From NCBI GenBank assembly GCA_043821485.1, contig JBDRCU010000042.1, forward strand, positions 1 through 16,795: 16,795 nt of DNA, read 5' to 3'. Below the pieces are notes generated by a model. That model saw only the letters and a list, made by a program, of their open reading frames with translations, did no database searches and was not told the origin of the DNA. This document shows, in pieces, positions 8,078 through 14,817 of this stretch (its first letter is position 1; each line of letters starts with the position of its first letter). The position numbers and the translations under genes were made by a program. The DNA is from JBDRCU01 sp043821485 (lineage in GTDB: Bacteria > Patescibacteriota > Minisyncoccia > 2-02-FULL-40-12 > IGHO2-01-FULL-4-A).

Positions 8078-8200
8078 ATGGCAAAAAGAGACACAGGAGT
8101 AGGAAAGAGAAAAAGGTCAAAATCAAGAAAGACCAAGAAAAGACTTGCGATTAAGGCCGAGATGTTAGCAGCAAGAAAAGCCGGCAGAAAGCGCAAGTAG
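8078..8200 (+). CDS. 40-residue highly basic peptide
   Basis: ATG to TAG gives MAKRDTGVGKRKRSKSRKTK, then KRLAIKAEML, then AARKAGRKRK. Nearly half the residues are Lys or Arg. There is no Cys, no signal peptide and no membrane segment. The middle could form a basic helix. It is not recognisable as a known ribosomal protein, although size and charge resemble small ribosome- or nucleoid-bound peptides, so RNA or DNA binding is only an inference. It is followed within 20 nt by a perfect palindromic terminator and preceded by its own -10 box, which together support a real short gene rather than a chance ORF. Confidence 0.7.
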   Translation: MAKRDTGVGKRKRSKSRKTKKRLAIKAEMLAARKAGRKRK

Positions 8201-8216
8201 ACTTTCAAGTAGACCA

Positions 8217-8250
8217 ATAGCAAAAGCGGCCGTACGGCCGCTTTTGCTAT
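8217..8250. terminator. Perfect palindromic bidirectional terminator
   Basis: The 17-bp arms 8217-8233 and 8234-8250 are perfectly self-complementary, with ATAGCAAAAGCGGCCGT as the left arm. The four central bases GTAC would form the loop. A4/T4 tracts inside the arms provide the U-run in either direction. It sits between the basic peptide gene and the convergent secreted-protein gene. Confidence 0.9.
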
Positions 8251-8268
8251 GTCTTATCCAACGATCTT

Positions 8269-9120
8269 CTAGAAGTTGATCGTTATATTCCCATTGTCCA
8301 AGCCAGTGCGTGCAGTACCGACGCAGCTGCTTTCTGCGGGGAATTCTCCTGTAGAATTTGAGTCGTATACTTTGACATTTGAGGAGTCCCAGATTTCTAT
8401 TCTTACCGTATCATCTGTATCTCCGGCTCTGAATGTAATTTTGGACCCCTCCTCTTTATTCCATCTGCCCCAGCCTGTGAAATTTACTGCAGAGGTGCAA
8501 GTGGCGCTATTCGAAGCGAAGAAGTTAAGGTCAGTTACTGTGTCCATGTGGAATTTACTTTTGTCCAGATCAGCACCTACATTATGAAGATTTACTTGCC
8601 AGGTTCCAATTAGACCTGCTGAACCGGCGTCACCAACTATGCCACCAAAACTGAAATCAAGCCAGTTTTTTCGTTTCGAACCCATTTCTTCAAGCGCGTG
8701 ACCTCCTCCGTGTACATAGTCTTGTACGATATAGAACAGTTGTGTTTCACGAACATCGGGTTCTCCTGCATCATCCTTTGGATTAAAGATAAAACAGTAT
8801 AGTCCGGCATCCAAAGATGTTGCATCAAACATTGCTGAGAAGTCAGCTCCGTCCCATGTGTAAGGATCATTGAATCCGTCAACATTTCCTACGACAGTAT
8901 TTGTGCCAGCAGAACATGTGCCTTCTCGTACTGCCCACTGTACAATGTCATCATTGATGTCGTCGCCATCATCATAGGTGGCAGCTAGCTCCACGTTGCC
9001 AAATGTGATTGCGTTTGCTTCAGGACTAGTAATCGTCCCAGTAGGGGTGCCAGCTGCATAGACTACTCCTGTGCCAAACAATGCTAAGACAAAAATAATA
9101 ACAGAAATTTTTATACGCAT
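8269..9120 (-). CDS. Secreted protein of unknown function with signal peptide
   Basis: The protein has 283 residues. It begins MRIKISVIIFVLALFGTGVV followed by YAAG, a clear signal peptide with cleavage expected near residues 22-23. Residues about 25-135 (TGTITSPEANAITFGNVELA ... GLYCFIFNPKDDAGEP) look like an Ig-like beta domain with two Cys that could pair. Residues about 138-283 are a second beta-rich domain ending LDNGNITINF, also with two Cys. Its general pattern recalls the post-COAP-1 type of secreted domain, but this is a weak impression. No catalytic motif or C-terminal anchor was seen, so it is probably released or bound to the surface. The leader is unusually long for this window and carries two 16-bp direct repeats, so expression is likely regulated. 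Confidence 0.85.
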   Translation of the reverse strand: MRIKISVIIFVLALFGTGVVYAAGTPTGTITSPEANAITFGNVELAATYDDGDDINDDIVQWAVREGTCSAGTNTVVGNVDGFNDPYTWDGADFSAMFDATSLDAGLYCFIFNPKDDAGEPDVRETQLFYIVQDYVHGGGHALEEMGSKRKNWLDFSFGGIVGDAGSAGLIGTWQVNLHNVGADLDKSKFHMDTVTDLNFFASNSATCTSAVNFTGWGRWNKEEGSKITFRAGDTDDTVRIEIWDSSNVKVYDSNSTGEFPAESSCVGTARTGLDNGNITINF

Positions 9121-9127
9121 AATTAAT

Positions 9128-9165
9128 TTGTTAATAATAGACCTATAGATTGTTAATAATCGACC
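9128..9165 (-). promoter_or_regulatory. Two direct repeats, candidate operator
   Basis: TTGTTAATAATAGACC (9128-9143) and TTGTTAATAATCGACC (9150-9165) differ at one base and start 22 bp apart, about two helical turns. They lie between the predicted -10 (9190-9195) and the ATG of the secreted protein, where a bound repressor would block transcription. Confidence 0.6.
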
Positions 9166-9189
9166 AGTTAACGTTTATGATTTACAGGT

Positions 9190-9218
9190 ATTATACAGAG
9201 ATTATTCAGTTATCAACA
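9190..9218 (-). promoter_or_regulatory. Promoter of the secreted-protein gene
   Basis: On the minus strand a perfect TATAAT lies at 9190-9195, with TGTTGA at 9213-9218 and a 17-nt spacer. The predicted leader is about 60 nt, longer than those of the neighbouring genes. Confidence 0.55.
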
Positions 9219-9250
9219 GGGCATTATGTGGATTAGTTGTGGAGATATTC

Positions 9251-9283
9251 TGTTATAATGAATATATAGGATTTTGTTATAAA
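9251..9283 (+). promoter_or_regulatory. Two candidate -10 elements for the DoxX gene
   Basis: An extended -10, TGT-TATAAT, is at 9251-9259. A second, TATAAA, at 9278-9283 is followed by TTTTT and then the ATG at 9289. Neither has a clear -35. The second would give a leaderless transcript, the first a leader of about 23 nt. Confidence 0.4.
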
Positions 9284-9288
9284 TTTTT

Positions 9289-9726
9289 ATGAATAAATAC
9301 AATAAATTGTTGGTTGTATTGAGAGTATCCATTGGATGGATTTTTTTGTATGCAGGTATTGCAAAGATACTTGATTCAGAGTGGACTTCTGCAGGATATC
9401 TTGAGCATGCCCAAACATTTCCCAGTTTGTTTAATTGGTTTGCTTCCCCAGGGAATATAGGGTGGATCGATTTTATTAATCAGTGGGCACCATTGCTCAT
9501 TGGTATTGCTTTGATCCTAGGCATTGGTATGCGCTGGGCTTCATGGTCCGGAATTGCATTGATGGTATTGTATTATGTCCCTGTATTACATTTTCCATAT
9601 GTTGGAGAACATTCATTCCTTATAGATGAGCATGTTATCTATTCGCTTGTGCTTTTGGTCCTGTATTATGGCAAAGCAGGAGATCATTTTAGTCTAGCTA
9701 GTCTTATATCCAAGAAGTCTTCTTAG
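9289..9726 (+). CDS. DoxX-family membrane protein
   Basis: This is a 145-residue protein with four predicted membrane helices at about 8-27, 66-84, 86-101 and 112-127. The N-terminal LRVSIGWIFLYAGIAKI is the typical DoxX/DoxD-like opening (R...G..F...G..K). The long loop after it is Trp- and aromatic-rich. DoxX proteins have been linked to redox and thiol or quinone-coupled reactions, but the function of most members is unknown. The gene opens a run of same-strand genes that leads to a CcdA-type thiol transporter and a copper ATPase, which suggests an oxidative or metal stress role here. The next gene has its own promoter 15 nt after this stop, so co-transcription is not certain. Confidence 0.85.
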   Translation: MNKYNKLLVVLRVSIGWIFLYAGIAKILDSEWTSAGYLEHAQTFPSLFNWFASPGNIGWIDFINQWAPLLIGIALILGIGMRWASWSGIALMVLYYVPVLHFPYVGEHSFLIDEHVIYSLVLLVLYYGKAGDHFSLASLISKKSS

Positions 9727-9740
9727 AAGAGTATAATGAA

Positions 9741-9769
9741 TTGTCGAGAACGTTCAAGCATGATATAGT
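9741..9769 (+). promoter_or_regulatory. Promoter of the Cys/His membrane-protein gene
   Basis: TTGTCG (9741-9746) and TATAGT (9764-9769) are separated by 17 nt. Only 6 nt (ATTTTT) separate the -10 from the ATG at 9776, so the transcript is predicted to begin at the start codon. Confidence 0.6.
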
Positions 9770-9775
9770 ATTTTT

Positions 9776-10234
9776 ATGAACCGAAAACTAATAATAGCAT
9801 TGATTATTCTTGCCTTAGGATCTGCCACCCTCCTAGGCGTTTTTAGTCTTGGTTTAATTGATCATAGTCAAGCTCATTCATGCCCCATAGCTGTGATGTC
9901 GGGTGGGGATTGTCCTCCAGCTGGAGATGAGGCCGCATTGGTAGGACACCATATTTCTGGAATAGGAGTATTGACTCTAGCAATTCCAAACGGGGAAACC
10001 GTTTTACAAATATCTGTCCTGACTTTTTCTATTCTTATTTTGGTTTTGATTGGATTTAGAGGTGAATACAATGGGGTGCAAGAGATTGCCTCAATCGGAG
10101 GTAGAAAGAAATATGATTTTTGGAAGATAAAACCTAATTCTCAAAAAGAGAACATTTTATATTGGATAGGATTACATAATAAAAAAGAGCTGCCTGCCTT
10201 AAAATGGGCGTATGCTGTAGGAACTCGTATATGA
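9776..10234 (+). CDS. Small membrane protein with Cys/His motif, unknown
   Basis: I do not recognise this 152-residue protein. A signal-anchor or TM1 is at residues 5-27. It is followed by a short exposed loop, HSQAHSCPIAVMSGGDCPP, with C36, C46, several His and a Met, then a GHHISG element. TM2 is at about 73-93 (TVLQISVLTFSILILVLIGF). The last 58 residues are basic and aromatic and should be cytoplasmic. The Cys/His/Met-rich loop on the outer face would suit binding a soft metal such as copper, which fits the copper ATPase gene downstream, but this is an inference. A strong hairpin terminator follows 26 nt after the stop and separates it from the DUF1573-ccdA-copB run. Confidence 0.75.
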   Translation: MNRKLIIALIILALGSATLLGVFSLGLIDHSQAHSCPIAVMSGGDCPPAGDEAALVGHHISGIGVLTLAIPNGETVLQISVLTFSILILVLIGFRGEYNGVQEIASIGGRKKYDFWKIKPNSQKENILYWIGLHNKKELPALKWAYAVGTRI

Positions 10235-10260
10235 GTTAATCTTATTAATTAAGAATTAAG

Positions 10261-10298
10261 CAAAACGCCCGTTCAGATAATAATGAGCGGGTGTTTTG
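10261..10298 (+). terminator. Hairpin terminator or attenuator just upstream of the DUF1573 gene
   Basis: CAAAACGCCCGTTCA (10261-10275) pairs with 10284-10298 through 15 bp, two of them G-U, around an 8-nt loop. The right arm contains TTTT. The hairpin ends only 10 nt before the ATG of the next gene, so it could end the upstream transcript or control entry into the downstream operon. Confidence 0.75.
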
Positions 10299-10308
10299 TA
10301 TTAGAAAC

Positions 10309-10809
10309 ATGAGTAAAAAAAATAATTCAACAGGATATATAGTAGGAACTGTATTTGTTATCGGACTTGTTGCACTTCTGGTGTGGTTGGGCATAGGAGG
10401 AAATTCAATGACGTATTCGGCCAGTGCCCTTACTGTTACGGAAAAGAGTTTCGACTTTGACACCATATCCATGGAAGAGGGTAAAGTGTATCACAAATTC
10501 GAATTAAAAAATGAAGGGATAGAGTCAGTGAGCATCATTAAAGCATACACTTCATGTATGTGCACCGAAGTATTGATAACAAATGAGGCAGGAGATGAGC
10601 GCGGTCCGTTTGGGATGCAGGGTCACGGTATAGCAAGCACAAATCTAGAAGTCGGAGTCGGAGAATCTGTGACAGTTGAAGCTATATTTGATCCGGCTGC
10701 ACATGGACCATCAGGAGTAGGATTCGCAGAACGTTCCATCTATCTGGAAACTAATTCATCCGTAGAACCAAAAGTTGAATTAACTTTTCAGGCAATGGTG
10801 ACTCAATAA
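10309..10809 (+). CDS. Membrane-anchored DUF1573 protein
   Basis: The protein has 166 residues from the ATG at 10309. An in-frame GTG at 10291 lies inside the hairpin and is unlikely. Residues 11-29 are an N-terminal membrane anchor. Residues 48-165 match the DUF1573 pattern: FDFDTISMEEGKVYHKFELK, then NEGIESVSIIKAYTSCMCTE with the characteristic TSCxCT motif (C83, C85), then an Ig-like remainder (SVTVEAIFDP). The domain is a beta-sandwich placed outside the membrane; its function is unsettled. The CxC pair and the ccdA gene starting 3 nt after its stop suggest it is a thiol partner of the CcdA protein. No Shine-Dalgarno sequence was seen. Confidence 0.85.
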   Translation: MSKKNNSTGYIVGTVFVIGLVALLVWLGIGGNSMTYSASALTVTEKSFDFDTISMEEGKVYHKFELKNEGIESVSIIKAYTSCMCTEVLITNEAGDERGPFGMQGHGIASTNLEVGVGESVTVEAIFDPAAHGPSGVGFAERSIYLETNSSVEPKVELTFQAMVTQ

Positions 10810-10812
10810 CAT

Positions 10813-11781
10813 ATGGATATAATATTTAGTGCATCAATTATTGCAGCGTTTCTGGCTGGTATGGTTGCATTATTCGCACCTTGTTGTATTACGGTGCTTT
10901 TGCCATCGTATTTAGCTTCTGCGTTTCAAGAGAAGAAAAACATTTTTAGGATGACTTTGCTATTTTTTCTTGGAATTGCAGTAATTCTTGTGCCAATTGG
11001 TCTTGGAGCGGCCGGTTTTGCACGAATATTCCGTGATTTTCACAAGGAGATGTATATCTTCGGTGGACTTCTCATGGTTGTTTTCGCTGTCTTGGCTGTA
11101 TCAGGCAAAGGATTGTCAATAATTCCAATGCCGAAAAGATTGACGCCTAGAATGGATGGAGCAAACTCGAAATCAGTATTTCTTCTTGGTATGTTCTCTG
11201 GTGCTGCAACATCATGCTGTGCGCCTGTTCTTGCAGGTGCAGTGACTCTAGCTGTAATCTCCGGTACGTTCTGGAAAGCATTGATAGTCACATTCGCTTA
11301 TGTATTTGGAATGACATTTCCGTTATTCATTACAGCGTATGTTTATGACAAATACAAAATTGAAAATTCCAGACTGATAAAGGGCAAATTATTTGAAATG
11401 AATCTAGGATCAAAAAAATTCTATGTTCATTCTACAAATATACTATCTGGGGCAATATTTCTGGTCATGGGTATAATATTGCTTATTATGGCGTTCTCCG
11501 GTAATACATTCTGGGCGCCATCATTCCAGGTTGGAATCGGTGAAAAACTTAATACGTGGTCTCAAATTGTTTTCGAACAAATTTCAGTAATTCCTGAATC
11601 TATTTGGGGCATAGTTATAATCGGAGTATTTTTCTATTTTGTGTATAAAGCATACTCAAGAGCGAAACTTGCCCGTAAAGAAAATGGAACAAAAAATAAC
11701 AGAGGAGAAAATGACAGAGCAGGAACCGATGGATCAGAGTCAGGAGACTGTTGTTCAAAAAAAGACAACAACCAGAGATAG
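10813..11781 (+). CDS. CcdA/DsbD-type transmembrane thiol transporter
   Basis: This is a 322-residue polytopic protein of the CcdA (DsbD membrane domain) family, which passes electrons from cytoplasmic thioredoxin to thiols outside the membrane. Six or more helices are predicted, with two Cys sites: FAPCCITVLLPSYL (22-34) in the first helix and SGAATSCCAPVLAG (129-142) in the fourth. Family members normally have one Cys at each place (PCxxP types); here both are CC pairs. A long loop with a charged 180-205 segment precedes the last two helices. The C terminus is hydrophilic and ends GDCCSKKDNNQR, with a third CC that may be incidental because this part overlaps the next gene in another frame. 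It starts 3 nt after the DUF1573 stop. A metal-linked variant of CcdA is possible given the copper ATPase downstream. Confidence 0.88.
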   Translation: MDIIFSASIIAAFLAGMVALFAPCCITVLLPSYLASAFQEKKNIFRMTLLFFLGIAVILVPIGLGAAGFARIFRDFHKEMYIFGGLLMVVFAVLAVSGKGLSIIPMPKRLTPRMDGANSKSVFLLGMFSGAATSCCAPVLAGAVTLAVISGTFWKALIVTFAYVFGMTFPLFITAYVYDKYKIENSRLIKGKLFEMNLGSKKFYVHSTNILSGAIFLVMGIILLIMAFSGNTFWAPSFQVGIGEKLNTWSQIVFEQISVIPESIWGIVIIGVFFYFVYKAYSRAKLARKENGTKNNRGENDRAGTDGSESGDCCSKKDNNQR

Positions 11782-12667
11782 AACTAATACGTGGAAACTG
11801 GCATCGTGGGCATTTTTATCCGCGCTTATCATTACACAGGTTACTGGTATAAATCTTGAAGGCATAACTCGAACCCAGAATGCAGTCAGCTCATACAAAG
11901 AAAACAAATTAGCAGAAGTAGTTATGCCGGAGCAGGGTATTGTAATTCCAGTAAAATGGGATGATATGGGTAGCCAGATGATAGATGCTGGAGTGATTGA
12001 CGCGGATAAATTTGAATCATTATATGAGAATAGAGGAGGGCTTGATGATAGCGAGCTCGCACTCATGTATGACTCTGGTAATGGAGACATCCTTATGACA
12101 GAAGAAAATGCCGGCGTTCTGTTGAATCTATTGTGGGCATTTGGATTGGCAAATAAGAATCCGATCCTAGAGGAGGGCCCCATGGTGGACGATCAGTATG
12201 GCGGTGATCCAGGGAGATTCGCATCTACTGGCGGATGGTCATTGGCAGAAGGCAGTCCTATGGATCATTACAGTAAATATAGTTTTGTGATATTAACTCC
12301 GGAACAGCAGACATTAGTCGAAAGAGTATCGAAGAATATCTATCGTCCGTGTTGTGGTAACTCTGTACATTTTCCAGATTGCAACCATGGTATGGCTATG
12401 TTGGGATTGTTGGAACTTCTCGCATCGCAGGATATAGGCGAAGAAGAGATGTACGATATTGCGCTTAAAGTAAATTCATACTGGTTTCCTGATACCTACA
12501 TGACAATCGCTAAGTACTTTGAGAAAAGAGATGTTGCGTGGGATGACGTGAATTCAAAAGATATACTCGGATCATTGTATTCAAGTGCGTCAGGATACCG
12601 TCAGGTGCTCGCAGAAGTTGAACCGCCGCAAGCTGTTAGTGGGGGAGGAAATGACTGTGGGGTATGA
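11711..12667 (+). CDS. Anchored protein with CC...C-H motif, unknown family
   Basis: I do not recognise this protein; it has 318 residues from the ATG at 11711. That start has AGAGGAG 3 nt upstream; in-frame ATGs at 11684 and 11729 are also possible, and every choice overlaps the end of ccdA. Residues 1-27 are hydrophilic. About 28-48 is a signal-anchor (TWKLASWAFLSALIITQV). The rest should lie outside the membrane. It contains a striking block YRPCCGNSVHFPDCNHGMAM (211-230) with C214, C215, H220, C224 and H226, followed by a helix LGLLELLASQ. The last residues are GGGNDCGV with a third Cys position. The block looks like a metal or redox site. Position between ccdA and copB suggests a copper or thiol partner. 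The stop TGA is at 12665-12667. Confidence 0.8.
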   Translation: MTEQEPMDQSQETVVQKKTTTRDRTNTWKLASWAFLSALIITQVTGINLEGITRTQNAVSSYKENKLAEVVMPEQGIVIPVKWDDMGSQMIDAGVIDADKFESLYENRGGLDDSELALMYDSGNGDILMTEENAGVLLNLLWAFGLANKNPILEEGPMVDDQYGGDPGRFASTGGWSLAEGSPMDHYSKYSFVILTPEQQTLVERVSKNIYRPCCGNSVHFPDCNHGMAMLGLLELLASQDIGEEEMYDIALKVNSYWFPDTYMTIAKYFEKRDVAWDDVNSKDILGSLYSSASGYRQVLAEVEPPQAVSGGGNDCGV

Positions 12668-12686
12668 TAGAATTAAAATAATTACT

Positions 12687-14774
12687 ATGGATTATAATAA
12701 AATGAAATACTACACATGTCCTATGCATCCAGAAGTAATCAAATACTTGCCGGGTATGTGCCCTGAATGCGGTATGAACTTGGTGGTCACTGAAAAGGGG
12801 AAGATTGAAGATAAAAGCCACACACAACACAAAAATGTTTTTGTTGTTAAGTTTTGGGTGAGTTTAGTTTTGTCTATACCTATAGTTATTTACTCTGACT
12901 TGCTTCAACAGTTGTTCGGATGGGAGGCACCAGCTATCGCAGGATCGTCATACATGTCGTTAGCATTAGCTTCAATAATCTTCTTTTATGCAGGCTCGAT
13001 ATTCCTGACAAGCGCATGGAGAGAGATTAAAGGTAAAGCCCCTGGCATGATGACACTGATTGCGATTGCAATCACAACAGCTTATTTATGGAGTATATAT
13101 ACTGTAGTTGCAGGAGTAGAAGGAGCATTATTGTGGGAACTTGCGACCTTGATAACTATCATGTTGTTTGGGCATTGGATGGAAATGAAAGCAGTACATG
13201 GGGCGCAAAGCGCACTTGATGAATTATCTAAACTTTTACCAGATACAGCAGAAGTAGTTCGTGGTGATGCCATGCACATGATGCCACTTACTGAAGTTAA
13301 AGAAGGGTTTATTGTATTCGTTCGTCCAGGAAGTAAGATCCCGACAGACGGTAAGATAATTGACGGGACGTCAGAGGTAGATGAATCGATTGTTACGGGT
13401 GAATCAAAACCCGTTACTAAAAAAGTTGGAGATGAAGTAATAGCTGGAAGTATCAATAATAATGGCTCATTGAAAGTGGAAGTCACGCACATAGGAGAGA
13501 ATACATTTCTTGCAGGAGTTATGAGACTGGTTGCTGAAGCACAGGCGTCCAAGTCTAAACTACAAACATTATCTGATCGTGCGGCGCTGTACTTAACAGT
13601 TATTGCTGTTGTTGGTGGATTCGCTGCATTAATTGTATGGCTACTTGTCGGGAGAGAGCCCGCATTTGCGATTAGTCGCATGGTAGCTGTACTTGTTATT
13701 GCATGTCCTCACGCGCTTGGTCTTGCGATTCCTTTGGTCGCCTCAATCTCAACAACAATGGCAGCTAAGAATGGTTTTCTCGTTAAGCAAAGACTGGCTC
13801 TTGAGATGGCACGCAATGTTGATGTGGTTCTGTTCGATAAAACTGGTACATTAACTAAGGGCGAATATGGTGTTGATACAATATGGGCAGTTAATGCGAG
13901 AGATAATAATGAAGTTTTGAGATTTGCTGCTTCCGTAGACACACATTCAGAGCACTATATTTCGCAATCCATTGTTAAAGAGGCGAATAGAAAGAATATA
14001 CAATTCAAATCAGCCGAAGAGTTTGAACGCATTGCCGGTAAGGGAGTGAAAGGTATTGTAGACGGCAAAGAAGTTTTTGTTGGCGGAGAGGCAGTTATCA
14101 AAGATTTAAACTTGGAGATACCAGAATCAATTAAATCTCTAGTAAGTAATAGCAATAAGCAAGGCAAGACAATCATTTATGTAGCTCAAGATAAAAAACT
14201 TGCAGGCATATTATCTCTTGCGGATGTAATTCGTGAAGAATCTCGCGAAGCGATCAAATCATTGCAGGAGTCAGGTGTAGAAGTAGCAATGATAACTGGT
14301 GATTCAGAAGATGTGGCTCGTTGGGTTGCACAAGATATTGGTATAGATCGCTATTTCGCCAGAGTAATGCCTGAGGATAAATCGAGCAAAATTAAAGAAC
14401 TACAAGCCCAGGGTAAAAAAGTTGCTATGGTAGGAGATGGTATCAATGATGCTCCTGCGCTTATGCAGGCTGATTTAGGTATCGCAATTGGAGCAGGCAC
14501 AAATGTTGCTATTGAATCTGCAGGAATAATTCTTATCAAAAACGATCCACGCGATATTGCAAAAGTAATTACATTATCCAAGCTTACTTACACTAAGATG
14601 ATCCAGAATCTCTGGTGGGCTGCAGGGTATAACATTGTGGCAATTCCACTGGCAGCAGGCGTACTAGCATTTAAGGGAATCATTCTTCAGCCTGCAATTG
14701 GTGCGGTGTTTATGTCACTAAGTACGGTCATCGTAGCAATCAATGCAGTGATGTTGAAGAGTAAGAAACTATAA
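12687..14774 (+). CDS. copB: CopB-type (P1B-3) copper-transporting ATPase
   Basis: This is a P1B-type heavy-metal ATPase, 695 residues from the ATG at 12687. That start is favoured because TAAAAT (12674-12679) lies 7 nt upstream, as at several neighbouring genes. Upstream in-frame starts would overlap the preceding gene. Residues 7-31 are the heavy-metal-binding domain KYYTCPMHPEV...CPECGMNL. Two helical hairpins follow, then the actuator loop with VTGES (236-240). The membrane CPH motif (IACPHALGLAIP, 338-349) marks the CopB subgroup rather than CPC-type CopA. Phosphorylation motif DKTGTLT is at 384-390, the nucleotide domain has SEHYIS (421-426) where SEHP is common, and GDGINDAP is at 583-590. 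The C-terminal helices carry YNIVAIPLAAG and MSLSTVIVAINA, fitting P1B-3. It should export copper, probably Cu(II) or Cu(I), at the expense of ATP. It ends the metal/thiol gene run. Confidence 0.93.
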   Translation: MDYNKMKYYTCPMHPEVIKYLPGMCPECGMNLVVTEKGKIEDKSHTQHKNVFVVKFWVSLVLSIPIVIYSDLLQQLFGWEAPAIAGSSYMSLALASIIFFYAGSIFLTSAWREIKGKAPGMMTLIAIAITTAYLWSIYTVVAGVEGALLWELATLITIMLFGHWMEMKAVHGAQSALDELSKLLPDTAEVVRGDAMHMMPLTEVKEGFIVFVRPGSKIPTDGKIIDGTSEVDESIVTGESKPVTKKVGDEVIAGSINNNGSLKVEVTHIGENTFLAGVMRLVAEAQASKSKLQTLSDRAALYLTVIAVVGGFAALIVWLLVGREPAFAISRMVAVLVIACPHALGLAIPLVASISTTMAAKNGFLVKQRLALEMARNVDVVLFDKTGTLTKGEYGVDTIWAVNARDNNEVLRFAASVDTHSEHYISQSIVKEANRKNIQFKSAEEFERIAGKGVKGIVDGKEVFVGGEAVIKDLNLEIPESIKSLVSNSNKQGKTIIYVAQDKKLAGILSLADVIREESREAIKSLQESGVEVAMITGDSEDVARWVAQDIGIDRYFARVMPEDKSSKIKELQAQGKKVAMVGDGINDAPALMQADLGIAIGAGTNVAIESAGIILIKNDPRDIAKVITLSKLTYTKMIQNLWWAAGYNIVAIPLAAGVLAFKGIILQPAIGAVFMSLSTVIVAINAVMLKSKKL

Positions 14775-14781
14775 CAGAGAT

Positions 14782-14810
14782 AAGACATCTTTATAGAACT
14801 GTGCTAGGAT
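14782..14810 (+). promoter_or_regulatory. Promoter of pyrD
   Basis: AAGACA (14782-14787), a 17-nt spacer and an extended -10, TGC-TAGGAT (14802-14810), are followed after 7 nt by the pyrD ATG. The predicted transcript is leaderless. Confidence 0.5.
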
Positions 14811-14817
14811 TCTGGAT

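Noticed and set aside
8276..8885. Plus- and minus-strand ORFs of 103 and 82 codons inside the secreted-protein gene
   Set aside because: They are shadows of the 283-residue frame, which has a signal peptide, promoter and terminator.
9121..9288. A possible small RNA or riboswitch in the divergent intergenic region
   Set aside because: Two divergent promoters and the direct repeats account for the sequence; no stable conserved structure could be recognised by eye.
12585..12686. Longer N terminus for the copper ATPase
   Set aside because: It overlaps the preceding gene by up to 83 nt and reads as non-domain sequence. The ATG at 12687 lies just before the CPMHPEV domain and follows a -10 box.
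13082..13681. 199-codon minus-strand ORF opposite copB
   Set aside because: The copB frame carries the full set of ATPase motifs across this stretch. The antisense translation shows no domain and no start signals.
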